Shown: positions 44,608 through 52,117 of the stretch, piece by piece
Layout of the letters: each line of letters opens with the position of its first letter
Position numbering within the stretch: position 1 is the stretch's first letter
Source: CAKZKT01 sp034434235
GTDB lineage: Bacteria; Chloroflexota; Anaerolineae; CG2-30-64-16
NCBI GenBank assembly: GCA_034434235.1
Contig: DAOTZV010000192.1
Coordinates: 1 to 64,000 of the forward strand
DNA: 64,000 nucleotides
Direction: 5' to 3'
Notes under the pieces: generated by a model
What the model saw: the letters and a program-made list of their open reading frames with translations, nothing else
What the model was told of the DNA's origin: nothing
The model's database searches: none
Translations under genes and position numbers: made by a program

Positions 44608-45600
44608 ATGCTTCGAGTCTGTGTTATCGGCATGGGCCCGATCGGCAATCGCCATGCCATGATCTACAAAGAGGATCCCCTGGCCGAGCTGGTCGGCGTG
44701 TGCGACATCCGCAAGGACCGCGCCGACGCGGCTGCTGCCCGCCACGGCGTGCCGGCGTTCTACGACGCGCAGGAGATGCTGGACGCGCTCAAGCCCGACG
44801 TGTGCAGCATCACCACCGGCGGCTATGAGTACGGCAGCGATCACTATCTGCCGACCATGCAGGCGTTCGAGGCCGGCTGTCACGTGTTGGGCGAGAAGCC
44901 GATCTCCAACGACATCGCGGAGGCCGAGCAGATGGTGGCCAAGGCGCGCGAGAAGGGCCTTTGCTACGGCATCAACCTCAACCATCGTTTCACCGAGGCG
45001 GCCTATATCGCGAAGCGATGGCAGAACGAGGGCCGGCTGGGCCATCTGCTCTTCGTCAACATGAGCATGTGGATCAAGAATCCGGCCGAAAGCTCGCCCT
45101 ATTACATGATCAAGGCACTCAATCCCCATTCGGTGGACGTGATGCGCCACTTCTGCGGCGACATCGAAGCCGTGCAATGCTTCGCGCAGAAGGCGCCCGG
45201 CCGCCAGATCTGGTCTACGGCGCACTTCAGCATGAAGTTCAAGAACGGCTGCGTCGGCGGGCTGACCGCTTCGTACGACATCGAGCGAGGCCATCCGATG
45301 GAGCGGTGCGAGGTGGCGGGCACGAAGGGCCGCTTCGTCCTGGAAGACATGTGGCGCGAGGTGACCCTCTATCCGGCCGGCGACCTGGAGAAGCGGGTCT
45401 ACACCAATCCGGTCTTCGGGGGCCATCGCGATTTCGAGGATACCTTCCGCAACCGCATCCACAAGTTCCTGCAACAGATCGCCGACGGCGCGAAGCCGGA
45501 GGAGATAGACGGTTCGGGCGCCGACGGCCTGGCCGCCCAGAAGGTCCTCCAGGCCGCCATCGAGTCGCTGGAGACGGGGAAGATCGTGTACGTGAAGTAA
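44608..45600 (+). CDS. Gfo/Idh/MocA family oxidoreductase (copy 1)
   Basis: A 330-residue NAD(P)-dependent sugar oxidoreductase. The Rossmann motif is VCVIGMGPIGNRHA (4-17), the cofactor segment LVGVCDIRKDRADAAAARHGV, and the family catalytic EKPISNDIAEAEQMV with the EKP motif (lysine acts as proton donor/acceptor), followed by GINLNHRFTEAA. The C-terminal half is the alpha/beta dimer domain. Such enzymes oxidise or reduce a hydroxyl of a cyclitol or sugar. It is a tandem paralogue of the next gene; the two proteins are plainly related along the whole length. The ATG at 44608 follows GAGGCG. Confidence 0.9.
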   Translation: MLRVCVIGMGPIGNRHAMIYKEDPLAELVGVCDIRKDRADAAAARHGVPAFYDAQEMLDALKPDVCSITTGGYEYGSDHYLPTMQAFEAGCHVLGEKPISNDIAEAEQMVAKAREKGLCYGINLNHRFTEAAYIAKRWQNEGRLGHLLFVNMSMWIKNPAESSPYYMIKALNPHSVDVMRHFCGDIEAVQCFAQKAPGRQIWSTAHFSMKFKNGCVGGLTASYDIERGHPMERCEVAGTKGRFVLEDMWREVTLYPAGDLEKRVYTNPVFGGHRDFEDTFRNRIHKFLQQIADGAKPEEIDGSGADGLAAQKVLQAAIESLETGKIVYVK

Positions 45601-45629
45601 AACTTGCGTTCTAAAGAAAGGATACTCTC

Positions 45630-46733
45630 ATGGCTCTCAAAGTCGGTGTCGTCGGCATGCGCGGGATCGGCAACCAGCATGCCGCCTGTCACAAGAGCGA
45701 TCCCCTTGCCGAGCTGGTCGCGGTATGCGACGTGGTCAAAGAGCGGGCCGATGCGGCCGCGGCGAAGTACGGCGTGAGGGCATATTACAGCCTGACCGAC
45801 ATGCTGCGCAACGAGGAACTCGACATCGTGGATGTGACCACGGGCGGGTTCGAGAACGGGAGCTGGCACTTCGAGCCGGTGATGGAGGCGCTGGAGGCCG
45901 GCAAGCACGTGCTCGTCGAGAAGCCGATCTCCAACAACATCGTCGAGGCGCGGCAGATGGTGGCGAAGGCGGCCGAGAAGAAGCTCTATCTGGGCTGCAA
46001 CCTGAACCACTACTTCACCCCGACCGCCGAGCGCGCCATGAAGTACATGAAGGAGGGCGGGATCGGCGAGCTGGTCTATTGCCTGCACAAGGTCGGCTTC
46101 AACGGCGGCGAGGAGGGCTATCGCGGCCCCGGCCCCGGCACGCGCTTGCCCGGCTGGCCCTACGCCCACCTGAAGGCGTTCCTGGCGCATCCCTTCGCGT
46201 GCATGCGCTATTTCTGCGGCGACATCACCCACATCCAGGCGTTCGTCGAGCGGCCCGGCCATCGGCGCCGCGCCAACGACCTCATGCTGTCGGTCGTCAG
46301 CGTGAACATGCGCTTCGCCAACGGGTGCGTCGGCAGCCTGATCAGCCAGCGCGGGGACGCGCCGTGGGGCCTGGGCGGCTGGTGGAGCCTGGAGGTGGCG
46401 GGCACGAAGGGCGCCTTCTGCATCGAGAACTGCATCGAGAAGCTGTATTACTGGAAAGCGGGCGGCAATCCGATGGGCACCTTGCCGCCGACCGAGGTGT
46501 ACGACAGCGGCATCAAGGACTTCAACCAGACCTTCCCGCGGCGCATCCATGCCTTCCTGGAGGATGTGACCAACAAGGTCTTCCACGAAGACCTGCGCGC
46601 CTCGGGCCGCGATGCGCTGGCCACGCTGGAATACACCTGGGCCGTGATCGAGTCGTACGAGAGCGGCGGGGCCATGGTGCGGCCGCATCCGTTGCCGCCG
46701 CTCCACGGCGATCCGAAGAAGCTGCTCGATTGA
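45630..46733 (+). CDS. Gfo/Idh/MocA family oxidoreductase (copy 2)
   Basis: A 367-residue relative of the preceding gene. It shows GVVGMRGIGNQHAAC, LVAVCDVVKERADAAAAKYGV, the catalytic VEKPISNNIVEARQMVAKAAEKK, and GCNLNHYFTPTAERAMKYM. It is 37 residues longer, with a distinct loop (FNGGEEGYRGPGPGTRLPGWPYAHLK) in the substrate half, so the two copies likely act on different positions or substrates. It may form a two-step oxidation and reduction, as seen in inositol and 3-keto-sugar pathways. AAAGGA precedes the ATG; the gap to copy 1 is 29 bp. A TIM-barrel isomerase gene follows 11 bp later. Confidence 0.9.
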   Translation: MALKVGVVGMRGIGNQHAACHKSDPLAELVAVCDVVKERADAAAAKYGVRAYYSLTDMLRNEELDIVDVTTGGFENGSWHFEPVMEALEAGKHVLVEKPISNNIVEARQMVAKAAEKKLYLGCNLNHYFTPTAERAMKYMKEGGIGELVYCLHKVGFNGGEEGYRGPGPGTRLPGWPYAHLKAFLAHPFACMRYFCGDITHIQAFVERPGHRRRANDLMLSVVSVNMRFANGCVGSLISQRGDAPWGLGGWWSLEVAGTKGAFCIENCIEKLYYWKAGGNPMGTLPPTEVYDSGIKDFNQTFPRRIHAFLEDVTNKVFHEDLRASGRDALATLEYTWAVIESYESGGAMVRPHPLPPLHGDPKKLLD

Positions 46734-46744
46734 GGGAGCACACC

Positions 46745-47542
46745 ATGAAACTCGGAGCCAATTCGGTCCTTTTCGGCGGCCACAGCCTGGAGACCGCGTT
46801 CAAGTATCTCGCGATGGCCGGCTACGACGGCATCGAGCTCTCGGCGATTGACGGCATGAGCGAGCACCTGGTCCTGGATCGCTGGCAGGAGATCGCGCCC
46901 GAGATCAAGCGGCTCTCCCGCGAATACGGGCTGGAGCTGCTGGCGATGGAGCAGCCTTCGCAGGATCCGGCCAAGATGGAGAAGGCGTTTCAGGCCGCGG
47001 TCGAGATCGGCATCCCGATCGTCAACTGCGGGCCGGGCGGCAAGACCGGCGATGAGGCCAGCTTCCAGCAGGCGGTGGATTCGATCGGCCGGCTGTGTCA
47101 GATGGCCGAGCGCTACGGCGTCACCCTCTGCGTGAAGGCGCACGTCGGCGCGGCGATCTACAACACGCCGACCACCTTGCGCCTGATGGAGGCGATCAGC
47201 TCGCCGGCGTTCGGGGTGGACATGGATCCGTCGCACATCTACCGGGCGGGCGAAGACCCCGTGGAGGCGATCAAGGCGGTGGTGCACCGCGTGAAGCACG
47301 TGCACATCCGCGATTGCAAGGGCCGGCAGCAAAGCCCCGGCAAGCCGGAGATGCAGGCGAACGGCCGCGGCGATATCAACCTGCTCGGCTACATTCGGGC
47401 GCTGCACGAGGCCGGCTACACCGGGCCGCTCGACCTGGAGGTGATCGGAGCGAAGTCCTACGACGTGATCCAGTGCGCGATCATCGCGGCCGAAGCGCGC
47501 GGGCACATGCAGGCGTGTCTCCAGGCGTGCGGCGCGCGGTAG
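46745..47542 (+). CDS. Sugar phosphate isomerase/epimerase family protein (IolE/AP2-endonuclease type TIM barrel)
   Basis: A 265-residue xylose-isomerase-like TIM barrel. It contains LGANSVLFGGHSLETAFKYLAMAGYDGIELSAIDGM, a first acidic ligand region LLAMEQPSQD, VTLCVKAHVGAAIYNTPT, FGVDMDPSHIYRAGEDP and VKHVHIRDCKGRQ, then PLDLEVIGAKSYD. The glutamate, aspartate and histidine pattern of the metal site is kept. Members isomerise or dehydrate keto-sugars and inosose. With two Gfo/Idh oxidoreductases upstream, a 3-keto-sugar or inositol-like catabolic route is a good guess. GAGGGAG precedes the ATG. The stop is only 6 bp from the end of the convergent gene. Confidence 0.87.
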   Translation: MKLGANSVLFGGHSLETAFKYLAMAGYDGIELSAIDGMSEHLVLDRWQEIAPEIKRLSREYGLELLAMEQPSQDPAKMEKAFQAAVEIGIPIVNCGPGGKTGDEASFQQAVDSIGRLCQMAERYGVTLCVKAHVGAAIYNTPTTLRLMEAISSPAFGVDMDPSHIYRAGEDPVEAIKAVVHRVKHVHIRDCKGRQQSPGKPEMQANGRGDINLLGYIRALHEAGYTGPLDLEVIGAKSYDVIQCAIIAAEARGHMQACLQACGAR

Positions 47543-47548
47543 GTTTGT

Positions 47549-50302
47549 CTACGGCAGCAGTCCCAGGTTTCGCCCCAGGGTCGTGATGGTCAATTCGGCG
47601 CCCGCGAACAGCACGCCCAGGGCCGAGAGGCCGACGAAGAAGAGCGCCATGCCGGCCACGGGCAGGATCACCGTGCGCCGGCCGCTCAGGCCATGCACCT
47701 CGACGCCGGCCATCCAGAGGGCCACGAACGATGCCGCGGACGCGCTGAACCGGGCCAGCGGCGCCAGGAACGGAATGAGCGCCAGCAGGTTGAGCAGATG
47801 GGCGGTCGCGGCGAAGCCAAGCCCGCGCAGGGTGCGGGTGTAGCTCGCCTGGCCGCCCAACGACCGGCCCGCGGCCGTGATCACCTCGACCATGATCAGC
47901 CAGACGCCGATCTGTTCGAGCCAGGTGGCCGTCTGCCAGCCGGTGGGGCTGAAGAGGACGGCCAGCGCCAGGCCCCCGAGCGCCAGCACGAGCGCCGGGC
48001 CGGTCATCCGCGGGTCGTCGGCCGCTTCGGCAAACGCCGCGCGGTCGAGGATCAGGCTGCGCAGCGCGAGCGCCAGCCAGCGGCTGGGCCGGCGCAACAC
48101 CCCGTCCGCCAGGTAGGCCAGACGCCAGACGTGGTCGTCGGCCCCGCCCGCGAGATGGGAGGGCGCCCCCCTGGCCCCCCAACCCTGGGGGGAACGGGGG
48201 GCCGCTTTTTCAGCCCCCCAGACTTGGGGGGAACGGGGGGCATCGGCCGGAGCCGCGAGCAAGCCGCGACGGCCGTTCAGGATGGGGTACAGGTCGGCCG
48301 CGTTGCGCGTTGGGCCGACGACCATGTCGGCCGGATGGAACAGGAACGCGTCGGTCTGTTCGCCGCCCAGGCCGCCGTGGCTTCCGATCAGCTCTTCGAA
48401 GGCCGCCACCGTGCCGTCCGGGTAGAGCGTGCTGATCACCATCAGATCGCCGGAGTGGGGAAAGTCCATCACCCGTTTGATCTGCCATGCTCGCAAGGCC
48501 ACGTCGCCGTACGGCCTGAGCGGGTCTTCGCCGACCACCTCGCCGGTGCGCAGGTTGTGTTGCCCCCTTTTGCCGAGGACGATCGGGGTGTCGGCATCCA
48601 GGTAGCCGGCCACCAGGCCGATCCCCTCGTGCGCCACCAGCGCGCTGACCATGCCCGGATAGACGGCATCCAGTTCCGGCAGGGTCACGCGGCGCGGGTG
48701 AAAGTCGAAGTAAACCTGGGCCAGGTTGCCGCTGCCGACCACCACCACCTGGGCGGCCGGCGGCGGGCCGATCTCCTCTTCGCGGCGCTGGACCGCCTTT
48801 TGCGCGGCCTTTTGGCTGCTCTTGACCACCGCCGCACCCATCCGGCCGGTCATGCCCTGCTCCTGCACGTTCGCCAGCTCGGCCGACATGGCCGAGACCG
48901 CGATGATGCCGTTGTCGCCGCCGATGCGCTGTTGGACCGTCGTGCCGGCCGGCAACTGGCGCTCGATGAATTCCTTGAGCGTCAGGCCGTAGCGTTGTTT
49001 GAAAGTGGCGCCGAACGACTGGCCGTGGTCCGACAGGACGATCAGCTCATACGGCCGCGGCGCTTTTTGCCGCATGAAGCGCACGATGCGTCGGAAGACG
49101 CGGTCGTATTTCCTGAGCACGCGCAGCGCATCCTTTGACCAGGGCCCGGAATGATGCGCCACCTCGTCGTAGCCGGGCCAGGTCACATAGATGACGGGCG
49201 CGCCGCGCAGGATGTCGAGCGCGGCCAGGTGCGCGCCGACGTCGCGCAGCAGGATGTTGGCCGTGGCCCGAATGAGCGGATAGAGCCGGTGGAGCCGATC
49301 CACGCGCGGCCGGACATTGCGGATGCAGGCTTTGGCGTATTGAAAAAGCTCCAGCAGCATGTCCCCGATCATCAGCACCATCGTCCGCGTCAGGAAGTAG
49401 GGGTTGGCCGCCAGCAGATAGATGTCTTGCGCGCGGCGGCTTTTCTGCTCCCAACTGCCGGAGTTCAGATCGGCCAGGGTGAGGATGGACTTCTCCGCGT
49501 CGCCGTTGAGCATGTTGTTGATGCTCGATCCCCCGCGCAGCAGGCCGTGGCCGCGGGCGAAACGGGCGTTGATGGCCGCCGCATCTTCGCCCGAGACATA
49601 CAGCTTGCGCTGTTCCTTGTCGTACCAGCGGAACGCGGGAATGTCGTAGTTGTCGCCGAACATGATCCCCGCCTGGCACGCCGAGGTCTGCGAGGGCAAT
49701 CCGCATTCCACCCGCGAGAGCACGTAGCCCTCTTCCTGCATCAGCTTGCCGAGGGTCGGCAAGAGGCCGGCCTCCAGCGCGTATTTCATGTGCCAGTAGC
49801 TCAGGCCGTCTATCTCCAGCAACACCAGTCCGCGGCCGGGTTCGGCCGCGCCGCGGAAGGTCTGGAGCCGGGCGATCCGTTCGATCAGTCCTTCGTAGAA
49901 CGATCCCTCGTCGTCCAGCGTGATGATCCCCGTGAGCAGGGTGTTGACGGCCGCCAGTACCAGGCCACCGGCCGCGGCCGCCAGGAAGCCGTCCACCTGG
50001 AAGAACGGTAGCAAGCGCGAGGTGATCAGCAGGGTCAGCGCGTTCGCCAGCAGGCCGAAGATGAAGGTGGCCAGGAAGCCGAACGGCAGGGCCAGCAACA
50101 GAATCAGCGGCCGGATCAGCAGGTTGACGATGCCCAACATGAACGCCGCGGCCGCGGCCACCACCAGCCGATCATCGAGATCGGCCGCCAGCAGATGCAC
50201 GCCCGGCACGATCAGCGCCGCGCTGAGCAGCGAAAGGCCGTCCACGACCCAGACGACGCCGAAACGCAACAGCCATCGTGCGACGTATCGGATTGCGTCC
50301 AT
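47549..50302 (-). CDS. Fusion: holin-like membrane domain, alkaline-phosphatase-superfamily phosphodiesterase, Yip1-like membrane domain
   Basis: A 917-residue protein. Residues 1-125 hold four membrane helices of the phage-holin IV/COG1950 type (DGLSLLSAALIVPG, IVNLLIRPLILLLALPF). Residues 155-650 are a type I phosphodiesterase/nucleotide pyrophosphatase domain: metal motif LLEIDGLSY (D165), nucleophile region GLPSQTSACQAGIMFGDN (T206), YVTWPGYDEVAHHSGP and VLSDHGQSFG. After a repeat-derived linker, residues about 735-917 form a second membrane domain of Yip1-like type. The catalytic domain would face outside. It may act on phospholipid or cell-wall glycerophosphate headgroups, but the substrate is unknown. 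The ATG at 50302 follows GAGG. Confidence 0.85.
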   Translation of the reverse strand: MDAIRYVARWLLRFGVVWVVDGLSLLSAALIVPGVHLLAADLDDRLVVAAAAAFMLGIVNLLIRPLILLLALPFGFLATFIFGLLANALTLLITSRLLPFFQVDGFLAAAAGGLVLAAVNTLLTGIITLDDEGSFYEGLIERIARLQTFRGAAEPGRGLVLLEIDGLSYWHMKYALEAGLLPTLGKLMQEEGYVLSRVECGLPSQTSACQAGIMFGDNYDIPAFRWYDKEQRKLYVSGEDAAAINARFARGHGLLRGGSSINNMLNGDAEKSILTLADLNSGSWEQKSRRAQDIYLLAANPYFLTRTMVLMIGDMLLELFQYAKACIRNVRPRVDRLHRLYPLIRATANILLRDVGAHLAALDILRGAPVIYVTWPGYDEVAHHSGPWSKDALRVLRKYDRVFRRIVRFMRQKAPRPYELIVLSDHGQSFGATFKQRYGLTLKEFIERQLPAGTTVQQRIGGDNGIIAVSAMSAELANVQEQGMTGRMGAAVVKSSQKAAQKAVQRREEEIGPPPAAQVVVVGSGNLAQVYFDFHPRRVTLPELDAVYPGMVSALVAHEGIGLVAGYLDADTPIVLGKRGQHNLRTGEVVGEDPLRPYGDVALRAWQIKRVMDFPHSGDLMVISTLYPDGTVAAFEELIGSHGGLGGEQTDAFLFHPADMVVGPTRNAADLYPILNGRRGLLAAPADAPRSPQVWGAEKAAPRSPQGWGARGAPSHLAGGADDHVWRLAYLADGVLRRPSRWLALALRSLILDRAAFAEAADDPRMTGPALVLALGGLALAVLFSPTGWQTATWLEQIGVWLIMVEVITAAGRSLGGQASYTRTLRGLGFAATAHLLNLLALIPFLAPLARFSASAASFVALWMAGVEVHGLSGRRTVILPVAGMALFFVGLSALGVLFAGAELTITTLGRNLGLLP
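48155..48245. repeat. C/G-rich palindromic repeats inside the phosphodiesterase gene
   Basis: Two copies of a roughly 40-bp unit with runs such as CCCCCCAGACTTGGGGGG and CCCCCCAACCCTGGGGGG, each a perfect-stem hairpin, lie in frame. They encode a Pro/Arg/Gly/Trp linker (APRSPQVWGAEKAAPRSPQG) between the phosphodiesterase and the C-terminal membrane domain. Not typical of the family. Confidence 0.85.
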
Positions 50303-50475
50303 TGAAGCCTCGTTGTGATATGGATGGTGTGCGCCAGTCATGGGGCCTGCACCAGGGCCGAAGATCTCCGGCCTATTATACCCTACCCTCAGACCAGCCA
50401 AAACGCAAGAGTGCAAACATCGCGCCCCGCGCGTTTCTGCGGGTTGGGGTATAATAAGCATCAGGAGTGCAATGC
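50303..50475. promoter_or_regulatory. Divergent intergenic region with two TATAAT boxes
   Basis: GGGTATAAT occurs on both strands: leftward within 50373-50385 (reads TATTATACCC on plus) and rightward TATAAT at 50450-50455, 20 bp before the trmFO start. Neither has a good -35 at 17 bp. The shared GGGGTATAAT context makes both plausible -10 boxes. Confidence 0.45.
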
Positions 50476-52017
50476 ATGAGCGAGATCTTTCCTGGGGAAC
50501 CCATCGCGAGGGGGCCCGCTGCGGCCGGAGCGGAAACGCCCGACCCGGCGCCTCCGACCGTCGTCGTCATCGGCGGGGGGTTGGCCGGCAGCGAGGCCGC
50601 GTGGCAGGCCGCCCAGGCCGGCGTGCGCGTGATCCTCTACGAGATGCGGCCGCACCGCATGACCCCCGCCCACCAGACCGGCAACCTGGCCGAGCTGGTC
50701 TGTTCCAACAGCCTGGGCTCGGCCCTGCCCGACCGCGCGCTCGGCCTGTTGAAGGAAGAGCTGCGTCGGCTCGGCTCTCTCATCATCGCCTGCGCCGAGA
50801 GGACGGCCGTGCCGGCCGGCGATGCGCTGGCGGTGGATCGCGAAGCGTTCAGCCAGGCGGTGACCGATGCCATCGGCCGGCATCCCAACATCGAGGTGCG
50901 CCGCGCCGAGGTCGCGGCGCTGGCCGAGGCGGGCTTGCCGACCGCCGAGGGGTCCGGGCCGGCGATCGTCGTGGCCAGCGGTCCGCTTACCTCGCCGGCC
51001 CTCGCCGCCGAGCTCGAGCAGATGGCCGGCCAGAAGATGCTCGCGTTCTACGACGCAATGGCGCCCATCGTGACGGCCGAGAGCATTGACATGACGATTG
51101 CCTGGCGCGGGAATCGGTGGGAAGGCGGCAAATCGGCAGAGCGGCAAGGCGGCGAGGCGGCGGGCCCGCAGGATGGGGATTACATCAACTGTCCGTTGAC
51201 GCGCGAGGAGTACTTTGCGTTCGTGGAGGCGATCAATGCGGCCGAGAAGATCCGCCTGCGCGAGTTCGAGCTGGATGAGGCGAGCCGACGTTACTTCGAG
51301 GCGTGCCTGCCGATCGAGGTGTTGGCCGCCCGCGATCCGCAGGCGCTGGCCTTCGGGCCGATGACTCCGATCGGCCTGCGCGATCCCCGCACGGGCCGGC
51401 GGCCGTATGCCGTGGTGCAATTGCGCCAGGATAACGTGGCCGGCACGCTGTACAACATCGTCGGCTTTCAGACCAATCTCAAATGGAGCGAGCAGGAGCG
51501 CATCCTGCGCATGATTCCCGGCCTGGCTCATGCCGAATTCGTCCGCTTCGGCCAGATGCATCGCAATACCTTCATCTGCAGTCCGGCCCTGCTTCGCCCC
51601 ACCCTGCAATGGCGCGGCCGGGACGATCTCTTCTTCGCGGGGCAGATTACCGGCACCGAGGGATACGTCGGCTCTACCGGCAGCGGGCTGGTGGCCGGGC
51701 TGAACGCCGCGCGCGTCGTTGTGGGCCGGCCGCCCCTGGTGTTCCCGCCGACGACGATGTTGGGCGCGCTTCTGCACTACATCACGCATGCCGACCCCTC
51801 CTCCTTCCAGCCGATGAAGGCCAATTTCGGCCTGTTGCCCGAGCTCGACTCGCCGGTCCGGGACAAACGCCAGCGCCATGCCGCGCTGGCGCGCCGCGCC
51901 CTGGCCGATCTGGAGCAGTTCGTGCGCGCCAATGGCCTGGCGGCCGGGGCCGCAGGGCCGCCAGACGATCAATCGCCGGGTTGGTTGCATTTGCAACCAT
52001 TCCATGTTATAGTGTGA
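50476..52017 (+). CDS. trmFO: Methylenetetrahydrofolate--tRNA-(uracil-54-C5)-methyltransferase TrmFO
   Basis: A 513-residue flavoprotein. The FAD motif is VVVIGGGLAGSEAAWQAA (29-46); YEMRPHRMTPAHQTGNLAELVCSNSLGS holds one catalytic cysteine (C76) and GDYINCPLTREEY the second (about C239). GFQTNLKWSEQERILRMIPGL and TGTEGYVGSTGSGLVAGLNAAR are typical of the family. It makes ribothymidine 54 in the T-loop of tRNAs, using methylene-THF and FADH2. It is longer than the usual 435-470 residues: an N-terminal extension of about 25 and an in-frame insertion near 218-233 (KSAERQGGEAAGPQDG) of repeat-like DNA. AGGAG lies 8 nt before the ATG. Confidence 0.93.
   Translation: MSEIFPGEPIARGPAAAGAETPDPAPPTVVVIGGGLAGSEAAWQAAQAGVRVILYEMRPHRMTPAHQTGNLAELVCSNSLGSALPDRALGLLKEELRRLGSLIIACAERTAVPAGDALAVDREAFSQAVTDAIGRHPNIEVRRAEVAALAEAGLPTAEGSGPAIVVASGPLTSPALAAELEQMAGQKMLAFYDAMAPIVTAESIDMTIAWRGNRWEGGKSAERQGGEAAGPQDGDYINCPLTREEYFAFVEAINAAEKIRLREFELDEASRRYFEACLPIEVLAARDPQALAFGPMTPIGLRDPRTGRRPYAVVQLRQDNVAGTLYNIVGFQTNLKWSEQERILRMIPGLAHAEFVRFGQMHRNTFICSPALLRPTLQWRGRDDLFFAGQITGTEGYVGSTGSGLVAGLNAARVVVGRPPLVFPPTTMLGALLHYITHADPSSFQPMKANFGLLPELDSPVRDKRQRHAALARRALADLEQFVRANGLAAGAAGPPDDQSPGWLHLQPFHVIV
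51985..52013 (+). promoter_or_regulatory. Promoter of the LysM protein gene, inside trmFO
   Basis: TTGCAT (51985-51990), 17-bp spacer, TATAGT (52008-52013). It overlaps the 3' end of trmFO and lies about 105 bp before the LysM protein start. Confidence 0.55.
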
Positions 52018-52117
52018 GCGTCAAACTGCCACGAATCGCCGTGCCGGGCAATGCAATGGTCTCGTGCGCCGGGCGCGATGGCTGTCGTCCCGGACTCATC
52101 AGCAGCAAGGAGGCACG

